From contig JAJOHG010000001.1 in NCBI GenBank assembly GCA_021029095.1, positions 1,302,001 through 1,366,000 of the forward strand: a stretch of DNA of 64,000 nucleotides, in the 5' to 3' direction. The position numbers and the translations under genes are program-made. The stretch is from Phellopilus nigrolimitatus. Lineage: Eukaryota; Basidiomycota; Agaricomycetes; Hymenochaetales; Hymenochaetaceae. The stretch's first letter is position 1; every line of letters begins with the position of its first letter. This document shows positions 1 through 11,838 of this stretch, piece after piece. The notes under the pieces were generated by a model. It did not search any database, was not told the DNA's origin, and saw only the letters and a program-made list of their open reading frames with translations.

Positions 1-3000
1 ACCGATGCAGAATCTCCGGGCGGTGGACCTTCCACATAGCGATGCCTCACGCGTCGCTTTGCTGTGACCCTTCGCTCGCCGTTTTTTGGAGGAGAGCCCG
101 TAAGTGAAGCAACTTCAGCCTCGAGCACTTCAGTCTCTACGCGCCATCCGCCAAGGGAATAAGATCCGGGTTGTGTCACCCACACTTTCACAGAGAGGCT
201 TACGCTCTGTGACGGTGCAAGCCTCTCCCTGCGCGCCAGTCTCCCGGAGAAAGCAGGTGGGAGTAACCCTGCATGAGAAGAAGAGTCTGGACACGCCAAT
301 CTAAGGAGGAAATGGGCATCGTGCGAAGACGAGTAATTTCGGATGTTGAAAGTGACGGGCACCGAACATGGTCTGGTGAAGACATGAATCGAAAGAAAAG
401 GAAGCTGACGTGAACGGCTTACCCTGTAGAAAAGTCGTGCTCTACGACTTCTTCAGATTGAACGGCGGTGACGATGGGATTCATTTCCATGTTCCACTCG
501 CTGGCCTTGATACCCCCGAGGACCTCCTCCCTTTCTCGCTGAGTTTCAGCGAACATACTACGCTTCGCCTTGCCCTGCTCGACAGCCTGTATCACATCCT
601 GCAGTGGGGCATGTACGGCGCCCAGGAGTAACCCAGTAACTAGTACATAACCGGATCGGTTCAGAGATGGGATGTCCCAGAATAATAGAACATCGATCGC
701 TGAAGGATTGTAGAGAGGGAAAATGTGCGGATGGGTGGAAGAGGGGATGTAGGGATGATTGATTATCGCAGACTGGGAGACCACGTAACGCTTGCCAAGA
801 TGAAGGAGGCGCTCCTTGCAAGGAGAGGTCAAACTCGATCTTGAATCATCCTGTTCCATTGTCAGAATCAATATCACACATACATGAAGATATACGTTAC
901 CTGATGGAAATGACAACATAACAAGGTCTATAGCTGGTGGGTCTGATAAGTCTACTGGACTCCCGCGTAATACTTGAGTCAACTTCAAAGTCACGAAGTT
1001 ATATGTATTTTTAATGTCTGTGGACCCATCTTCTCTCCTAACGGCCCCGAGCACAAACTTTGCTGTTTGAATCGGAGGTAATGCACTACTAAATACCCGA
1101 AAACAATTAAAGGATCAGACAACAGCAAAAGTCTTGATCTTACTCACCACGGAACATGACCCAAAGAGCTGCAGCGCCACGTCGGGCTAATCGTTGATAT
1201 ACCAGAAATATTTGCTTCGGTCGTAGAGCTCAAATTCTGAATTTGCAAATCAATAACAAACATATAGCCCAGATTGCTGCTCGGCCTGGATATTACGGAA
1301 ACGTCTAGTAGAGGCCTAACATCGAAGGAGCGTTTGACGCAGACGCTGCGGAAATTGCCTTGTTCCGACTGCTCTCCGAATCAAAGTCAGAAAAACATAT
1401 CGAAGTTTAGGTAGAATATGCAAAGTACCTCGCGGTAAATAATCATAAAATGGAGGTCTAGGAATCCAGTTCCGGCAGCATGTAGGACGAAGGGCACATC
1501 GACAGTTTCTTCAGGTTGCAATGTAGGGGTGCCAAGTAAGGATTGTAGAGGAACGCTGATGGGCGAGGGCGAACGGATGCAGTTTGATGACGTTATTGTT
1601 TCAAATGAATTCCCTTTGTTATGCACGAAGAGTGAGTTGAGAACACTTGTAAAAAGGAAGCACGTTCTTGCAGACCTGATATGTTTTGGTTTTCCCCTAG
1701 CCAAATTTCATCCGAAGGGCCATGTACGAGCCAGATCTCGCCAATGTCTCTCAAGCCATTGTTTTCGATTTGCAGGGACATAGTAGCTTGTTCGCCGTGA
1801 GCGAGGTTACGCGGTTGAGTGTCCGTGAACGCGGCCGCAAGCCGGTGTTCTGCAGCTTCAACCTGTACCTTCAGAAGCACATCCGGCGCATACATTTTGC
1901 TCTGGCGCTGAAGAGCAGATTCTTGTAACCGTCGACCTCGAACGGCCAAAGATTCGGATGCGGGTAGAAGGCCAAGGAACTCATACGATATTCGTGAAAT
2001 TTTGAAGGAGCACGGGCTTCGTGACTTGATAGCTATGGGGATCTAAGCGTAGTCAAAGTCAGCATCAGAAAACAATAAAATCATGTGTTACGAACATTTC
2101 TAAGTTCTTTCGCGTTCAGATAGATTTCGTCTATTACCTCGACCTCGACATCGTCTTTTGATCCTTCTTCGTTTTTCCCATTATCCACGATCAATGTTAG
2201 GTCTGTGAGTGTAATAGCCACGTTTAATGGATTGCTCAAGGTAATGTCGACCCAAAAAATCTCTAGTAAACGAAGTTAGTCTATAGTAGTGATTGAGATT
2301 TAATGCTCACCGTCCACAAAAGCCTTCCCGCCAGCTTCGAGTGAATGTTTCCCTCTCGGCTTCCAAAAATCACGCCATTGTTGTTCTCGCTCTTCCCATT
2401 TCTCAATGTCAACCGGAAGTCGATCATCCTTCAGCCGTATTTTGACAGATCTCGGGATTGAAAAATTGTAGGGCAGCTTCAAATCCGGCGGAATGGCATC
2501 CTTCCCTGCAGTGACTATAAAATGCTAGAGGCTCAAGTATGAGTTCGGTGGGCGCTACTAAATAAACTGCAACATACCTGGAAGGCAAGCCGAAAATCCT
2601 CAAGAAAGGCTTTATCGACATTTGCATCCTCCTGTTCTTGGCGACCATTGGAAACAATATCATACGATGACGATAAACTCGGAGATCCACGCAAAAGACC
2701 TAGGAACAATCTCATCGCTTTTTCGGTCTCGCCGGTAGTATACATAAGACGGCCTGTTCACCAACTTGTTTGATTAGATGTTTCAGTTGAACAAACGGTC
2801 TGCGTACCAAGGGAGTGCTCAATGCTCGGGACTATGGCATCAAAAGATCCTACTTGCCCAGATGGTCGATCTTCAGCATCAGCGAAGAGGGGGGACATGT
2901 TTTTCTCTGGAGGTAAACTGAAGTAACGATGTGCTCTCCGAAGAAAATACAGTGTGAGTGGTTTCTGGAGCAAATTTTAGCAAGATTCTAAATCTGCAAC

Positions 3001-4932
3001 AAAAAATGGAGCAATACGAAAACTTACGATTCCGATTTTCTCTAGCCGTCGCGCTGCAATGACGTATAGCATCCCAGCTCGTCGCCTGCAGCCTTTCCGA
3101 GAGCTCAACAGGGCCGCATGTGCAAGTAACAGAGCTGCAGGTGTTTCTTCCGCCTAAGCAGGGAACGAATAAACAAGTTAGGGGGGGCTATCTGATTAAT
3201 ACGACGAGAGAAGAGAAGACCTACGTCTCCAGCGGCCCAAACAAGCCACCTGTCCCCTTCCACGACATCGCTAAGAAAGTCATTTACACCTATTCCTAGC
3301 TCCCAACGTACTGCGTAAATCAGGCTGCGAACTTGAGTGCTTGCCGAAGACTCCTTGTTCATTACGAATTGGGTTGAAATGGCATGCGATGCATGCAGTT
3401 GCAAAGCTTGAGATGGCGAGAGTAGCAGGGGAAGTATTTCCTGTCAATGCGATTTCAAGTCAGGCCGGGATAAGTAGCGGAAGGGCGATGCAACTTACTG
3501 AGCCAGATGCACCTTTTGTTTCTTTCCTCAGTGCCTCCCAAACGCCAACTGCGAGTTTGAAGTCACCGAGCATCGTGGCAAATTCAGCAAGCCGACGCTG
3601 TTGCATCGATGCATTGGCGCCATTGTTATAAGTAGAGGAACTCGTGGAGTTTGAATACGCATGCGCTGGAGTCGCAGGCGGTGAAGGCACTCCGGGTGAT
3701 GCGGTGGTATACGAAGAACCGAAAAACCTTCGTGTTGTCGAGAAGAGGCGGGAAGGTAGCCGACGGGTGGAAGAATACTGAATTACACTTGTTTAACCCT
3801 GAACATCAAAATAAAGTGCATATGCTTACGGCTTCGTTCCAATCGACAACGCATTTCTCCATCCAAGGAATAAGACCTGCGGTCACGAATTCCCGCATGA
3901 ACTGTGCTATTGCCTGGATGTCACTATCGCACATGCGTATTGTATTGGCCGCTTCACCAGGCCCGTTCACCGATATCGGAGAGGAAACCTGTCCAGCAAC
4001 GTCGCGTTGTTTAACAGACGATCCGTCTTGATAGGGCGTAGTAGGTAAACGAGGATACGGGGAGGGACAGAGACGGGGGGCGGAGGTGGAGAAGGAAGTG
4101 CGAGCCGAAGAAAATAGGTGTTGAATCCGTATTGCTTTTTCACGGCATTGAAAAGCGCGTTCGCCCTTCAAAAACCTAAGTCAAACTACTGTCGTAAGAA
4201 CCATAAGAACAGTAGCTCACTCGTCATCGCTGAGAACCGAGTTCTCCGAATGAACTATAAGCGTATAGCGGAGATGCACGCTGTCGACCCAGGACGGGAA
4301 ATCTACCTGGCGGGAGTACAAATTTGTGAGGGCGTGTAATGGATTTGGGGTATTCGTTGAGACAGCATAGATAACTGAGAGTGTGCTCAGTATCTTTTCA
4401 GGCAGCAGTCGTAAGGGGAACACTCACTCGCAGCAGGATGGTTCCATCCTTCGTTCCGCGAGGGCGCATGGTCTCCTTCCGCACACCGTTTCAGTTCATC
4501 CCACCACGGCGTGGGGCTTTCGTCCCGAGAGACGCCACTTGATGCTTCCGCCCGCTCGACCTCCTCTACCCAGCGCGCGCATCTCCGGCCGATGCGTGCG
4601 GTGACCCAGTCTATGAGTCGGCCCGCACGCTGCTCCTCGTCCTCCTTGCACGCCGTCTCAATTTCAGACAGATCGGAGAAGCGTAGCACAAACTTGACGT
4701 GCTGGACCGTGCTCAGCGTCGTCGTGCGCGTCGTGACTGAAAGTCAATTGCGGTTTAGTGAACATTGCGACTCGGCTTGTGGTACTTCCAGCTCACCGTT
4801 AGGAAGCGGAGAGAATGATTGTAAAACATCTTGTATTGGCGGAAAGGCAGACGCTGACAAGAGTTCTTCTAGGTCTGGAGACGGCAATACACAAACATGA
4901 GGACTGAGAGAGTGTGGCAACGGAGGCGGCAT
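1..4932 (-). CDS. TRS85: TRAPPC8/Trs85 subunit of the TRAPP complex (3' end runs off the window)
   Basis: This is the large TRAPPIII subunit that helps activate Rab1/Ypt1 in ER-Golgi traffic and autophagy. The N-terminus ([18 protein letters not shown]), the [11 protein letters not shown] block, the [14 protein letters not shown] block and the C-terminal WDIPS and AETQRE blocks all fit the family. I chose the ATG at 4932 because the codon at 4941 in the same frame is TTG. About ten introns interrupt the gene; the last one is 373-422, and the final exon (1-372) reads open into the window edge, so only the extreme C-terminus is missing. A frame change at the G6 run 4075-4080 is best explained by one missing base (see findings). 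A 45-nt in-frame stretch near 851-895 could be intron or retained coding sequence. The family call rests on reading conserved blocks, not on a search. Confidence 0.9.
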
Positions 4933-5135
4933 GAAGTTCAATAGGAATTGTGTCGCCGCGTACCAGCACGCATATTACGCGTCGGAAGCTTTGCTTACGA
5001 GTCTTACTCATTCCACTGCCTCACGCTCAAATAGCACAGACCATTGACATTACACGTACATACAAAACCGTCAAGTAAAATAGGAACACACATTGAATAT
5101 AGACTACATGTATAGGCTTGAATTCGAACAACAAA

Positions 5136-5228
5136 TCAGAAGCCCCCTCCTCCGAAATCGCCTCCTCCGCCTCCAAAATCGCCGCCTCCACCTCCGAAGT
5201 CACCGCCCCCGAAGTCACCGCCGCCACC
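5136..5228 (-). repeat. Glycine-DF coding repeat
   Basis: The last exon of the WW-domain gene is an imperfect tandem repeat of short GGC/GGA-rich units, each coding for a run of three to five glycines followed by Asp-Phe, five units in all. The repeat lies in frame and ends at the stop codon, so it is coding low-complexity sequence rather than a satellite. Confidence 0.8.
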
Positions 5229-6028
5229 TAAAACATCACCAAGCAGAAGACCCTGATTTTTAATGTTTAAACGGATCAGGCCAATCGAGCAGTAAAATTG
5301 CAAGTAAATGTACTCACCCCAGCGAGACCACCGATGAGCGGCAAGGCCATACCTCCGCCTCCTAGACCACCAGCACGACGCCGCTGGGCTGGGGGAGGCC
5401 CGTACTGTCCTTGCTGTTGTGGGAAGTATGAGCTAGGAGGGGCACCGTAGCCGTTTGCATATCCTTGTTGACCATATCCTTGTTGGCGTTGTTGGTCATA
5501 GTACTGCTGTCGTGCGGCGACCGCGGCATGCCGACGTTCTTCCATCCTGCGCTGCTGCTCGAGTCTCGCCTGTCTCTCCTGAAGCCGAGCCGCCTCTCTT
5601 TCCTCCTTCGTGCCGATAGCCTTGTCCTTTAATTTCCCAAAGAAACCCTTCTTCTCCTTGCCTTTCCCTGTCCGGTCTGATGCCGGACCATCGCCATGCG
5701 TGCTGGAGGATTCGCTACGGTATGATGAAGACGGCCGTTCGTCTAGGGGAGGAGGACCAAGTGGGCTGGAATACCCCGAAGTAGGACGATCATGTCGATT
5801 ACCAACTTTCTCGCGAATATCAGGGTGCTCTCTCAAATATTGTTCGTCATCGTATGGGTGAACCCAGATAGAACGAGGCGGAGTTGCTTTGGTATCAACC
5901 TGAGATGAGACCGACTGAGCAAGCGCCTAACAAGAGAGAGCCCGTGGTAGACTTACATAGTATGGCTGCTGATAATTCGCATCATGCTCTTTGATCCAGC
6001 CGTAGGGGAGAGGTCTGTCGTCACTCAT
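5136..6028 (-). CDS. WW-domain protein with glycine-rich C-terminal tail
   Basis: The protein starts MSDDRPLPYGWIKEHD and continues through a WW-type module (two W, a YY pair, then PPRSIWVHPYDDEQY), so it probably binds proline-rich partners. The middle is polar and charged: a KGKEKKGFFGKLKDKAIG stretch, an arginine/glutamate-rich segment and a Q/Y/G-rich part with PPPAQRRR. After an intron the last exon codes for glycine-rich repeats with regularly spaced DF pairs and ends in GGGGF. Intron boundaries fit GT-AG with the frame preserved. The ATG at 6028 begins exactly at the WW module; an upstream in-frame ATG at 6124 would only add a hydrophobic leader that looks like untranslated sequence. 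The cellular role is unknown. The Q/Y/G-rich tail resembles fungal membrane-associated scaffold proteins, which is inference. Confidence 0.75.
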
Positions 6029-6353
6029 TGTAGGATGGATGAGGTGCTGGTTGAAGGAAGATATTGCGGCTGCGGACAGATGGCTGGGCAGGCTGGGCTC
6101 GATCAATATATACTGCAGACTCACGCTTCACAGCCATTCTAAGAAGAGTGCACTGACGTCATCATCACACTTCCTTATTCCAGAACAATATCATAGATAC
6201 ATAAAATCCAAACATATCCAGAAACGGAGACCAGTGTGCGCATGCGAATGGTATGATACAGTGTAAAGCCGATACGAGAGTCGCATGATGAAAGCCGCAA
6301 ATATCGTGAAAGTCATCAAGGTCTTATGCAGAAACCAACATACTTATTTCCAA

Positions 6354-7199
6354 TCAAGACGGATCGTTTGAACGGAGAATATTAAGAAGCTCCTCGATAC
6401 GCTCTAATTTTTCTTCCATGGAGATCTGAAAGTATCATTGGTGCCCGGTAAGCAACAAGCATGTGCAATGACATGCGTACCTTGTAAAATGTGTGCAGTA
6501 GCTTCTTTCGCTCAGCGCCGACGGAGTTCATCTTTGCGAACTTCTCCACAAACATGTATCCACCGCGGTCGGGGCCTGCATATATATGGTTCTCATCATC
6601 CGCTCGTGCATCTCCTTCCGCCTCGTGGCTAACGCTCTCCTCCGAGAGCTGTGCGTGAGCCGTCCCGGATGACCGCTCTTGATCCTCGATAGGTTCAAGA
6701 GCCCAATCTGGCATCGGTGTATTCCATTCCGGCAAGTCATCCTTCTTCTCATCCTGTGCGTCCCAGTATTCCTCCCAGCGCAACGTCTCGCCGCGCTCGG
6801 CAGCCGATATCTGCTGCAGCCAAAACGGAATGGAATCCTTGAGCTGGTCGACGAGCTGCATGCGCTCGGATACGCGGGTCTCAAACAGATCCTCGACGAT
6901 TGCATTGGGATCCCATGCGTCGACGTCCGGCTGTGGGTTCCAGGTATCGCGCTCATGCACCTTCTGCTTATGCGCCTCGGCTTTCTCGTGCTTCAGCGCC
7001 GCCTGCGCAGACATGCTCTTGTGTTGTGCGAGCATCGGGCTTGTGCACACGTTGCAATACCACTTTCCCGATCCTTCGAGGACGCTGAAAGCTGGCGGAT
7101 GTGTGCCGTTTGAGTATGAGACATGGTCTTAGAACGGCTACGATGCTTACACTGTGGCTCACTGAACCTGGGTCTGCGTGAGGAGGATGGAGAAGGCAT
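6354..7199 (-). CDS. Small zinc-finger-like acidic protein, conserved unknown
   Basis: Three exons join cleanly. Exon 1 starts MPSPSSSRRPRFSEPQ at 7199, a 59-nt intron follows, the main exon carries the body, and a short last exon adds ISMEEKLERIEELL before the stop at 6354. Near residue 30 there is a single C2H2-like finger (WYCNVC, then two histidines spaced by about ten residues), similar in spacing to U1-type fingers. The rest is acidic and rich in Glu, Asp and Trp (ERDTWNP, WEEYWDAQDE), with a coiled-coil-like C-terminus. I do not recognise a named family. The finger plus acidic tail suggests an RNA-binding or protein-binding factor, but that is inference. ATG 7199 was chosen because it joins the finger frame through good splice sites. 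Confidence 0.7.
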
Positions 7200-7485
7200 T
7201 TCGACAATAGATAGTCACAGCTAGTGCGCAATTGTGCAGCAAGAAAAGTGAGGCGAGTGGATGTTTGTGTCCAAGAGTGTGCTGCAAGTTCTACAGCTTT
7301 TAGTGCCACTGTGGCTAGTACCACGTGTTTACCTCCGATGGATAGACTATAAATTTTTGCGTCGATCCTTTTTTACGTTTGAACGTATGTCTAATGAAGT
7401 ATGTCTAAATATGGAATCTAATACAGTCCTCGTCATTACCCAGAGAAAGAAATATGCTACAACACAGTACATATAAATAGTGTGT

Positions 7486-9622
7486 TTACGAAGGTCCGGG
7501 AAGTGGATCTGCCCATGTTCCATTAGGCCAAAGTATAGCAGATTTCGTGAAATCTCCACTAGTTCCATCATTCTGGAACTGCGTAACTTCCATTAGACAA
7601 GCGAGACGATGCAACAGAGGAAGAGCACTCACAGCAAGGCGGAAAAAGTGCGGGATCCCCTCCTGGAGAGAAGCTAAAGAGAAGTTGAGCGCAGTACCTA
7701 CGTACCGCTCAACATCATCTACCAACAATGCGAAACCATTCCAGCCATCCCCGGAGTCAGGGACCGCATCCCACAAAATTGTCTGATTGACGAGAGGAAT
7801 CGACGAGTTGTAGGATGTTGAATTCGTGAGGAAGGAAGGTAGCGTTGAACCAAGGGGTGCATCACGACGAAGCTAACCCTTTGTAAATAACATTAACATC
7901 GACAAATGCGAGAAAAACTCACGTCTGCTGCCGTCTGCAGAATCGATGCGAGTCCAAAAGCAGCAACACCGTTAAGGAACATCCCCAGAAAGAAAGCCTG
8001 GTAGATGGCCGACAGGCGTGTAGGGAAGGCTGTCCAAGGTATCATCACCATCGAAAAGATGTAATGATGTAGACGTAGCTGCAGACCAGGCAGCTGGGAC
8101 AAAACCAACGCAACCAATCCGCCTGCGATGTACCAGCCAATGTAGTGTGGCAGCCATCCAGTTTTGCGAATAACTCGAATTTGGTTGACTATGATGATGA
8201 AAACGACAATGGCGATAATTATCACGGCCGCCAATGCGCCCGGCTTTCCAACAATGTCACTAGCAACCAGCCGATCAACGGGGATCTTTGCGGTAACAAC
8301 ATTGACTAGAACTCCAGGCCAAAAGGCGGCGAGATACCACACTGCCCTTTCAATAGGTGCCTTCGAGAAAGCCGGGAGGACGAAGCGGAAAGCGAGACGC
8401 CAGAAAGCGTATGCGACGAACAGTGTCGGTAAGAAAATCTCGAATGCGTCGTCTAGCGGAGGAGGGTAGTTTTGCGGCTGCGAGAACAAAGAGACGTGCC
8501 AGAATCCAATGCATACGAGACACCAGTACAAGAAGATTGGTCTCGGCCGCAGGACAAGGAAAAGAAGAGCAGTGACAATGACGTTGAAGGCAAGTGCATA
8601 ATTTCTGAGGTCCGTACAATCCGAAAACGGCGCTCCTGAGCCAAACTGGAAGGATAAGGGGAAAACTGTGGGGAAGGGTGCTGAGGTCAACCCGTGCGCT
8701 GTCAATGCCAAGAAATTGGTAAAATTCCCCGTGAGTTGCAGAGAGCCACATCCCCCAGTGGAGTCTTTAAATAGACCGCTACTCCAAATATTATTAGAAT
8801 GAAACTGTCTGAGAAAGGGAAGAACATACGCGTGCACCGCAGCAGAACAGATGAATGAATCACCTCGGTAGGTCTTATTCTCGTCACCACCACCGACAAT
8901 CAAAGGTACGCCATCAACCTCTATATCACCGATGGTTCGTGGGTTCGCCAAAACGGTGGAGGTGCATTGCGCAGGGCAACGGAAGTCCAGGCTCGAACTG
9001 TCAAACGGTTCACAGCTCTGGCCATCCAAACCACACCCGTCATTCGCGAGCCAGTACGTCGATGTGCATCCTAACCACGAGCTGGACGGCGTTATGAAGG
9101 ACTGCGTCCTCACCAGAAAGGACAATGCAATTATGTAGCCGGCAGCTAGGGCTGTTAGCAACCACTTTGATGTAAATAGTCGCGGCGTACACCGCAGTAA
9201 AGCGGGCTCGAGGGCAAGGGTCCAATGTTTATTCCCTGCATAAAACGACAGGTTGAGAAATGGTACTGGGTCTGGAAGGGCGGAAGACAGAGCTATCAGC
9301 ATCTCTAGGAACATTCAACAGAACTGAGTACAAAGTTCAAACCTGGCATGTCTACCTTCGGCCGAGGTCCACGCACATAGTTGACGGAAGTCCGCGTGTA
9401 CTGGTACAAGAGGGGGAATCTGGATCGCGCCCGGATGAGAAGACGCTCCCTGAGCGTTTTGGGCGCTGTCAGAATCGAGTGTGTAGGAGAAAGGGGGCCT
9501 GGTGAACCAGCTTCGTTGACCTCGACCTCGAGAGTATGCTCGCCATCGAATTTGGAACGAGAGGCTGCGGCATCGAAGGTCAAAGATGAGTCCGAGCTCG
9601 ACTCGACTTCAAATGGACGCAT
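7486..9622 (-). CDS. LCCL-domain multi-pass membrane protein
   Basis: The start at 9622 gives a soluble N-terminus (MRPFEVESSSDSS, later RERLLIRARSRFPLLYQYTR). A first transmembrane segment follows (WLLTALAAGYIIALSFLV), then an extracytoplasmic LCCL domain with SFLGCTS-like and YWLANDGCGLDGQ motifs, GGDENKTYRGDSFIC and a final GGCGSL block. At least six hydrophobic helices come next (for example AVIIIAIVVFIIIVNQI). The last part is soluble with GDGWNGFALLVDDVERYVG. Introns lie in the LCCL domain (after the AAVHA codons), after LQTAAD and near the end. Fungal LCCL proteins of this layout are known as a family, but their biochemical role is not established. The fit to the family layout is good over the whole length. 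Confidence 0.85.
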
Positions 9623-9879
9623 TCCCGTTAAAAAGAGAGGTGTGATGAGTATGTTCAAAGAATCAAGGGCATGACAAAAGAGGCGGCGGTCGTGAGTGGA
9701 AAAGATGAGCACGGCGCGACCATGGGTGTACATTGCTATCACGTGACCATGCTCGGGCGTTAAGTATAAATTTAAGTTGAAGATACTCCTCCTGGCTCTG
9801 TGTACAAGTAAAAAGCCACTACTATACACGGCGCAATCGTACAGCAATATTCTTACGAAGAAACTAAGTGCAACATATT

Positions 9880-10762
9880 CTACCGGGCTTCTGATCGTGT
9901 GTTCGGTCCCTCTGGAGAATGACGAGACCATAAGGCACATTTCTTGAGATGGCGGAGGGGTACTAACTCACGATAGTCATATACTAAAACTGCTTTGATA
10001 TCTTCGCCGTTTGGGCCAGTAAAGTGAACTTTCCTAGAGTATCTCCTTTCCCCGTTGATTTCAGAGAATCCCCATATCTATCGCAAGGACGTCAACTCAG
10101 CTCTCGCATGACGATGATAGATGCCGAAATGAGACATGCCTGATCAGCTATCCATGTCGTTCCGCTCTTTGGAGTGTCGCTCTCGTTGAGTGTCTGGATG
10201 GCCGAGTGTTCGAAAGTGTCGGGAAGCCAGCCATCCTTTTGCCATTCGTCTTCGACCTCTTCAACTTTGATTCGGCGCGACTTTCCAACTATACAAGAGG
10301 GATAGGCATTGTGCGACTCTCCGATCATCGAATGCACATAAACTCACCGACGTGCCCGAACACCGGGTCGTCGACCTCGCGGGCCTGCCATGTTAGTGCG
10401 CGTTGCTCAAAGTTGCCCTTGAAGCCGCCTGTGCCGATCTGTTCGATGTCGATGTGTTCGTTGCCCTCGGCATCCTTGTAATGTTTGGCGTAGAGTGTAA
10501 TTGTGATTGACGCAATGATCTTACGCTTGACCCAGCTGATTCCCTGCAGTCGCAGGATCTCGTCCGTGTCTGCAACGTCCGGTCAATGATTTATTTTTAT
10601 AGTTGAAAGTAGGCTTCTTGAGTCGCTTCACCATCACTGAGTGAACGGTTCTGTGCGCGATTCTGTCAATAGATGCGGTTTAACTGCTATGGGGAGAAAG
10701 TGCACTACCATTACATATGTGCCCGATAGATCTGCAGTATTGACTTCAAGAGGAGCAGCCAT
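9880..10762 (-). CDS. Lipocalin-like domain protein
   Basis: Starts MAAPLEVNTADLSG at 10762. After two introns it reads TDEILRLQGISWVKRK and ITITLYAKHYKDAEG, then IGTGGFKGNFEQR, WLPDTFEHSAIQTLNES, and finally IWGFSEINGERRYSRK with VHFTGPNGEDIKAVLVYDY. This matches the small fungal lipocalin-like family: a beta-barrel of about 170-200 residues thought to bind a small hydrophobic ligand, ligand unknown. Five exons are needed. The 3' end is uncertain: if the last exon reads straight through, the stop is at 9880. Most relatives I know of end soon after the VYDY motif, so a short final intron is possible. Confidence 0.65.
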
Positions 10763-11061
10763 GGTTGCAGGAGCTGGGATGTGCTCTGCTGGCCGCGATC
10801 ACAATGGCGTCATGTCTTTTATACGGGTGTGGTAATTCACATGGAAACGAGCGCGCAGGGAGATCGCTACTTGTCGACGTTCAGAAGTCACCATGGGCGC
10901 AGCACTCATGATCAACTCAAGCCTCATGATTACAATGGACATTCTCGCGTTAGAAGCATGTGAATGTATAGCATGGCCTTGATAACAATTCAAGTCGAAC
11001 AAGTACTGGACTAGCTCTAGCGTACTGAATCCCTCACCAGTGCGTAGCCCACGGCAGCTTA

Positions 11062-11706
11062 CTACATGTCTTTTGGCCGAAACAGTGTCAGCACTTTCCA
11101 CTTTGCATCCTTCCCCCTTTCCCAAGCCTGTGGGCCGCTCGCCTCGATCCCGCCAAACTCCACCATGAACCCGTCGCGCGACCATTCGCACCAGATGCCG
11201 ATCGAGCCGGACGAGGGCCCAGCGCCGCCGCCCTTCCTGTCGGGCTCGCCGAGGACACCCACGATGTCCTTCCCCGTCGAGGCCACGCTTATCGTTATTT
11301 CGGCGGGGCGCGGATTGCTCGCATCGGTAGCAGCAAGGATGGGAAGCACAAGCGACGATACCGGGTGCGGGCGGTATACCTGCGCTGTCGAAGGTGCTTT
11401 TGCTTTTCCTTTGGCGGTTTCGCGCACAGGACCGACGTTGTATATGTCTATGCTGTCGAGCACAAGTTTGTCACTGTGAACATCGGCCTGGGTAATAGAC
11501 TTGGAACCATCTTTGGTGATGAAGAGGAGACTCAGGCCTAGCGGGTAGTAGTTCATGTAGAGAACATCTGGATAAGACTTGATTTCCGCAGACGGGACCT
11601 GCTTGGACGTCGTGAGAGTCGCCAGCTGCTTCAAGTAGTCCTGCAATATGCTGGACGTTGAAGACAGACCAAGCAGTGGCCTTGGGTCAGAGAGGGAGAC
11701 AGCCAT
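11062..11706 (-). CDS. Conserved fungal protein of unknown function
   Basis: A single uninterrupted ORF from ATG 11706 (MAVSLSDPRPLLGLSS) to a stop at 11062, 214 codons. The frame is open upstream to 11754, but only with a GTG codon. The sequence looks foldable: a helical N-terminus (SILQDYLKQLATL), then a YMNYYPLGLSLLFI strand-like block, SIDIYNVGP, and near the end GIWCEWSRDGFMVEFGG and KWKVLTLF. This is an alpha/beta pattern without membrane segments or a signal peptide. I do not recognise a family. It is divergent from seipin with 132 bp between the start codons, so the two probably share a promoter region. Confidence 0.7.
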   Translation of the reverse strand: MAVSLSDPRPLLGLSSTSSILQDYLKQLATLTTSKQVPSAEIKSYPDVLYMNYYPLGLSLLFITKDGSKSITQADVHSDKLVLDSIDIYNVGPVRETAKGKAKAPSTAQVYRPHPVSSLVLPILAATDASNPRPAEITISVASTGKDIVGVLGEPDRKGGGAGPSSGSIGIWCEWSRDGFMVEFGGIEASGPQAWERGKDAKWKVLTLFRPKDM

Positions 11707-11838
11707 GTCGGACTCTTGAAAGCGTCGATGGACCAATTTGTCTTCCGTATTCACGTGCTAGTGATCGACGCGTGACGTCACGACATACTGCCTCGAACTT
11801 GCCTCGAACCGCTGCTCGAGTCGTCGACATACGCACTG
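11707..11838. promoter_or_regulatory. Short divergent promoter with a CACGTG box
   Basis: Only 132 bp separate the start codons of the conserved unknown gene (minus) and seipin (plus). It contains a palindromic CACGTG at 11752-11757, an E-box-type bHLH site, and GACGTCACG a little downstream. Binding is inferred from the motif alone. Confidence 0.4.

Noticed and set aside
1..304. Short plus-strand ORF at the left edge
   Set aside because: The minus strand reads the C-terminal exon of TRAPPC8 through the same bases ([15 protein letters not shown] and onward); the plus ORF starts with a non-ATG codon.
5116..5230. Glycine-DF repeat considered as a CRISPR-like or satellite array
   Set aside because: It is in frame, has no spacers and ends at a stop codon of an evident gene.
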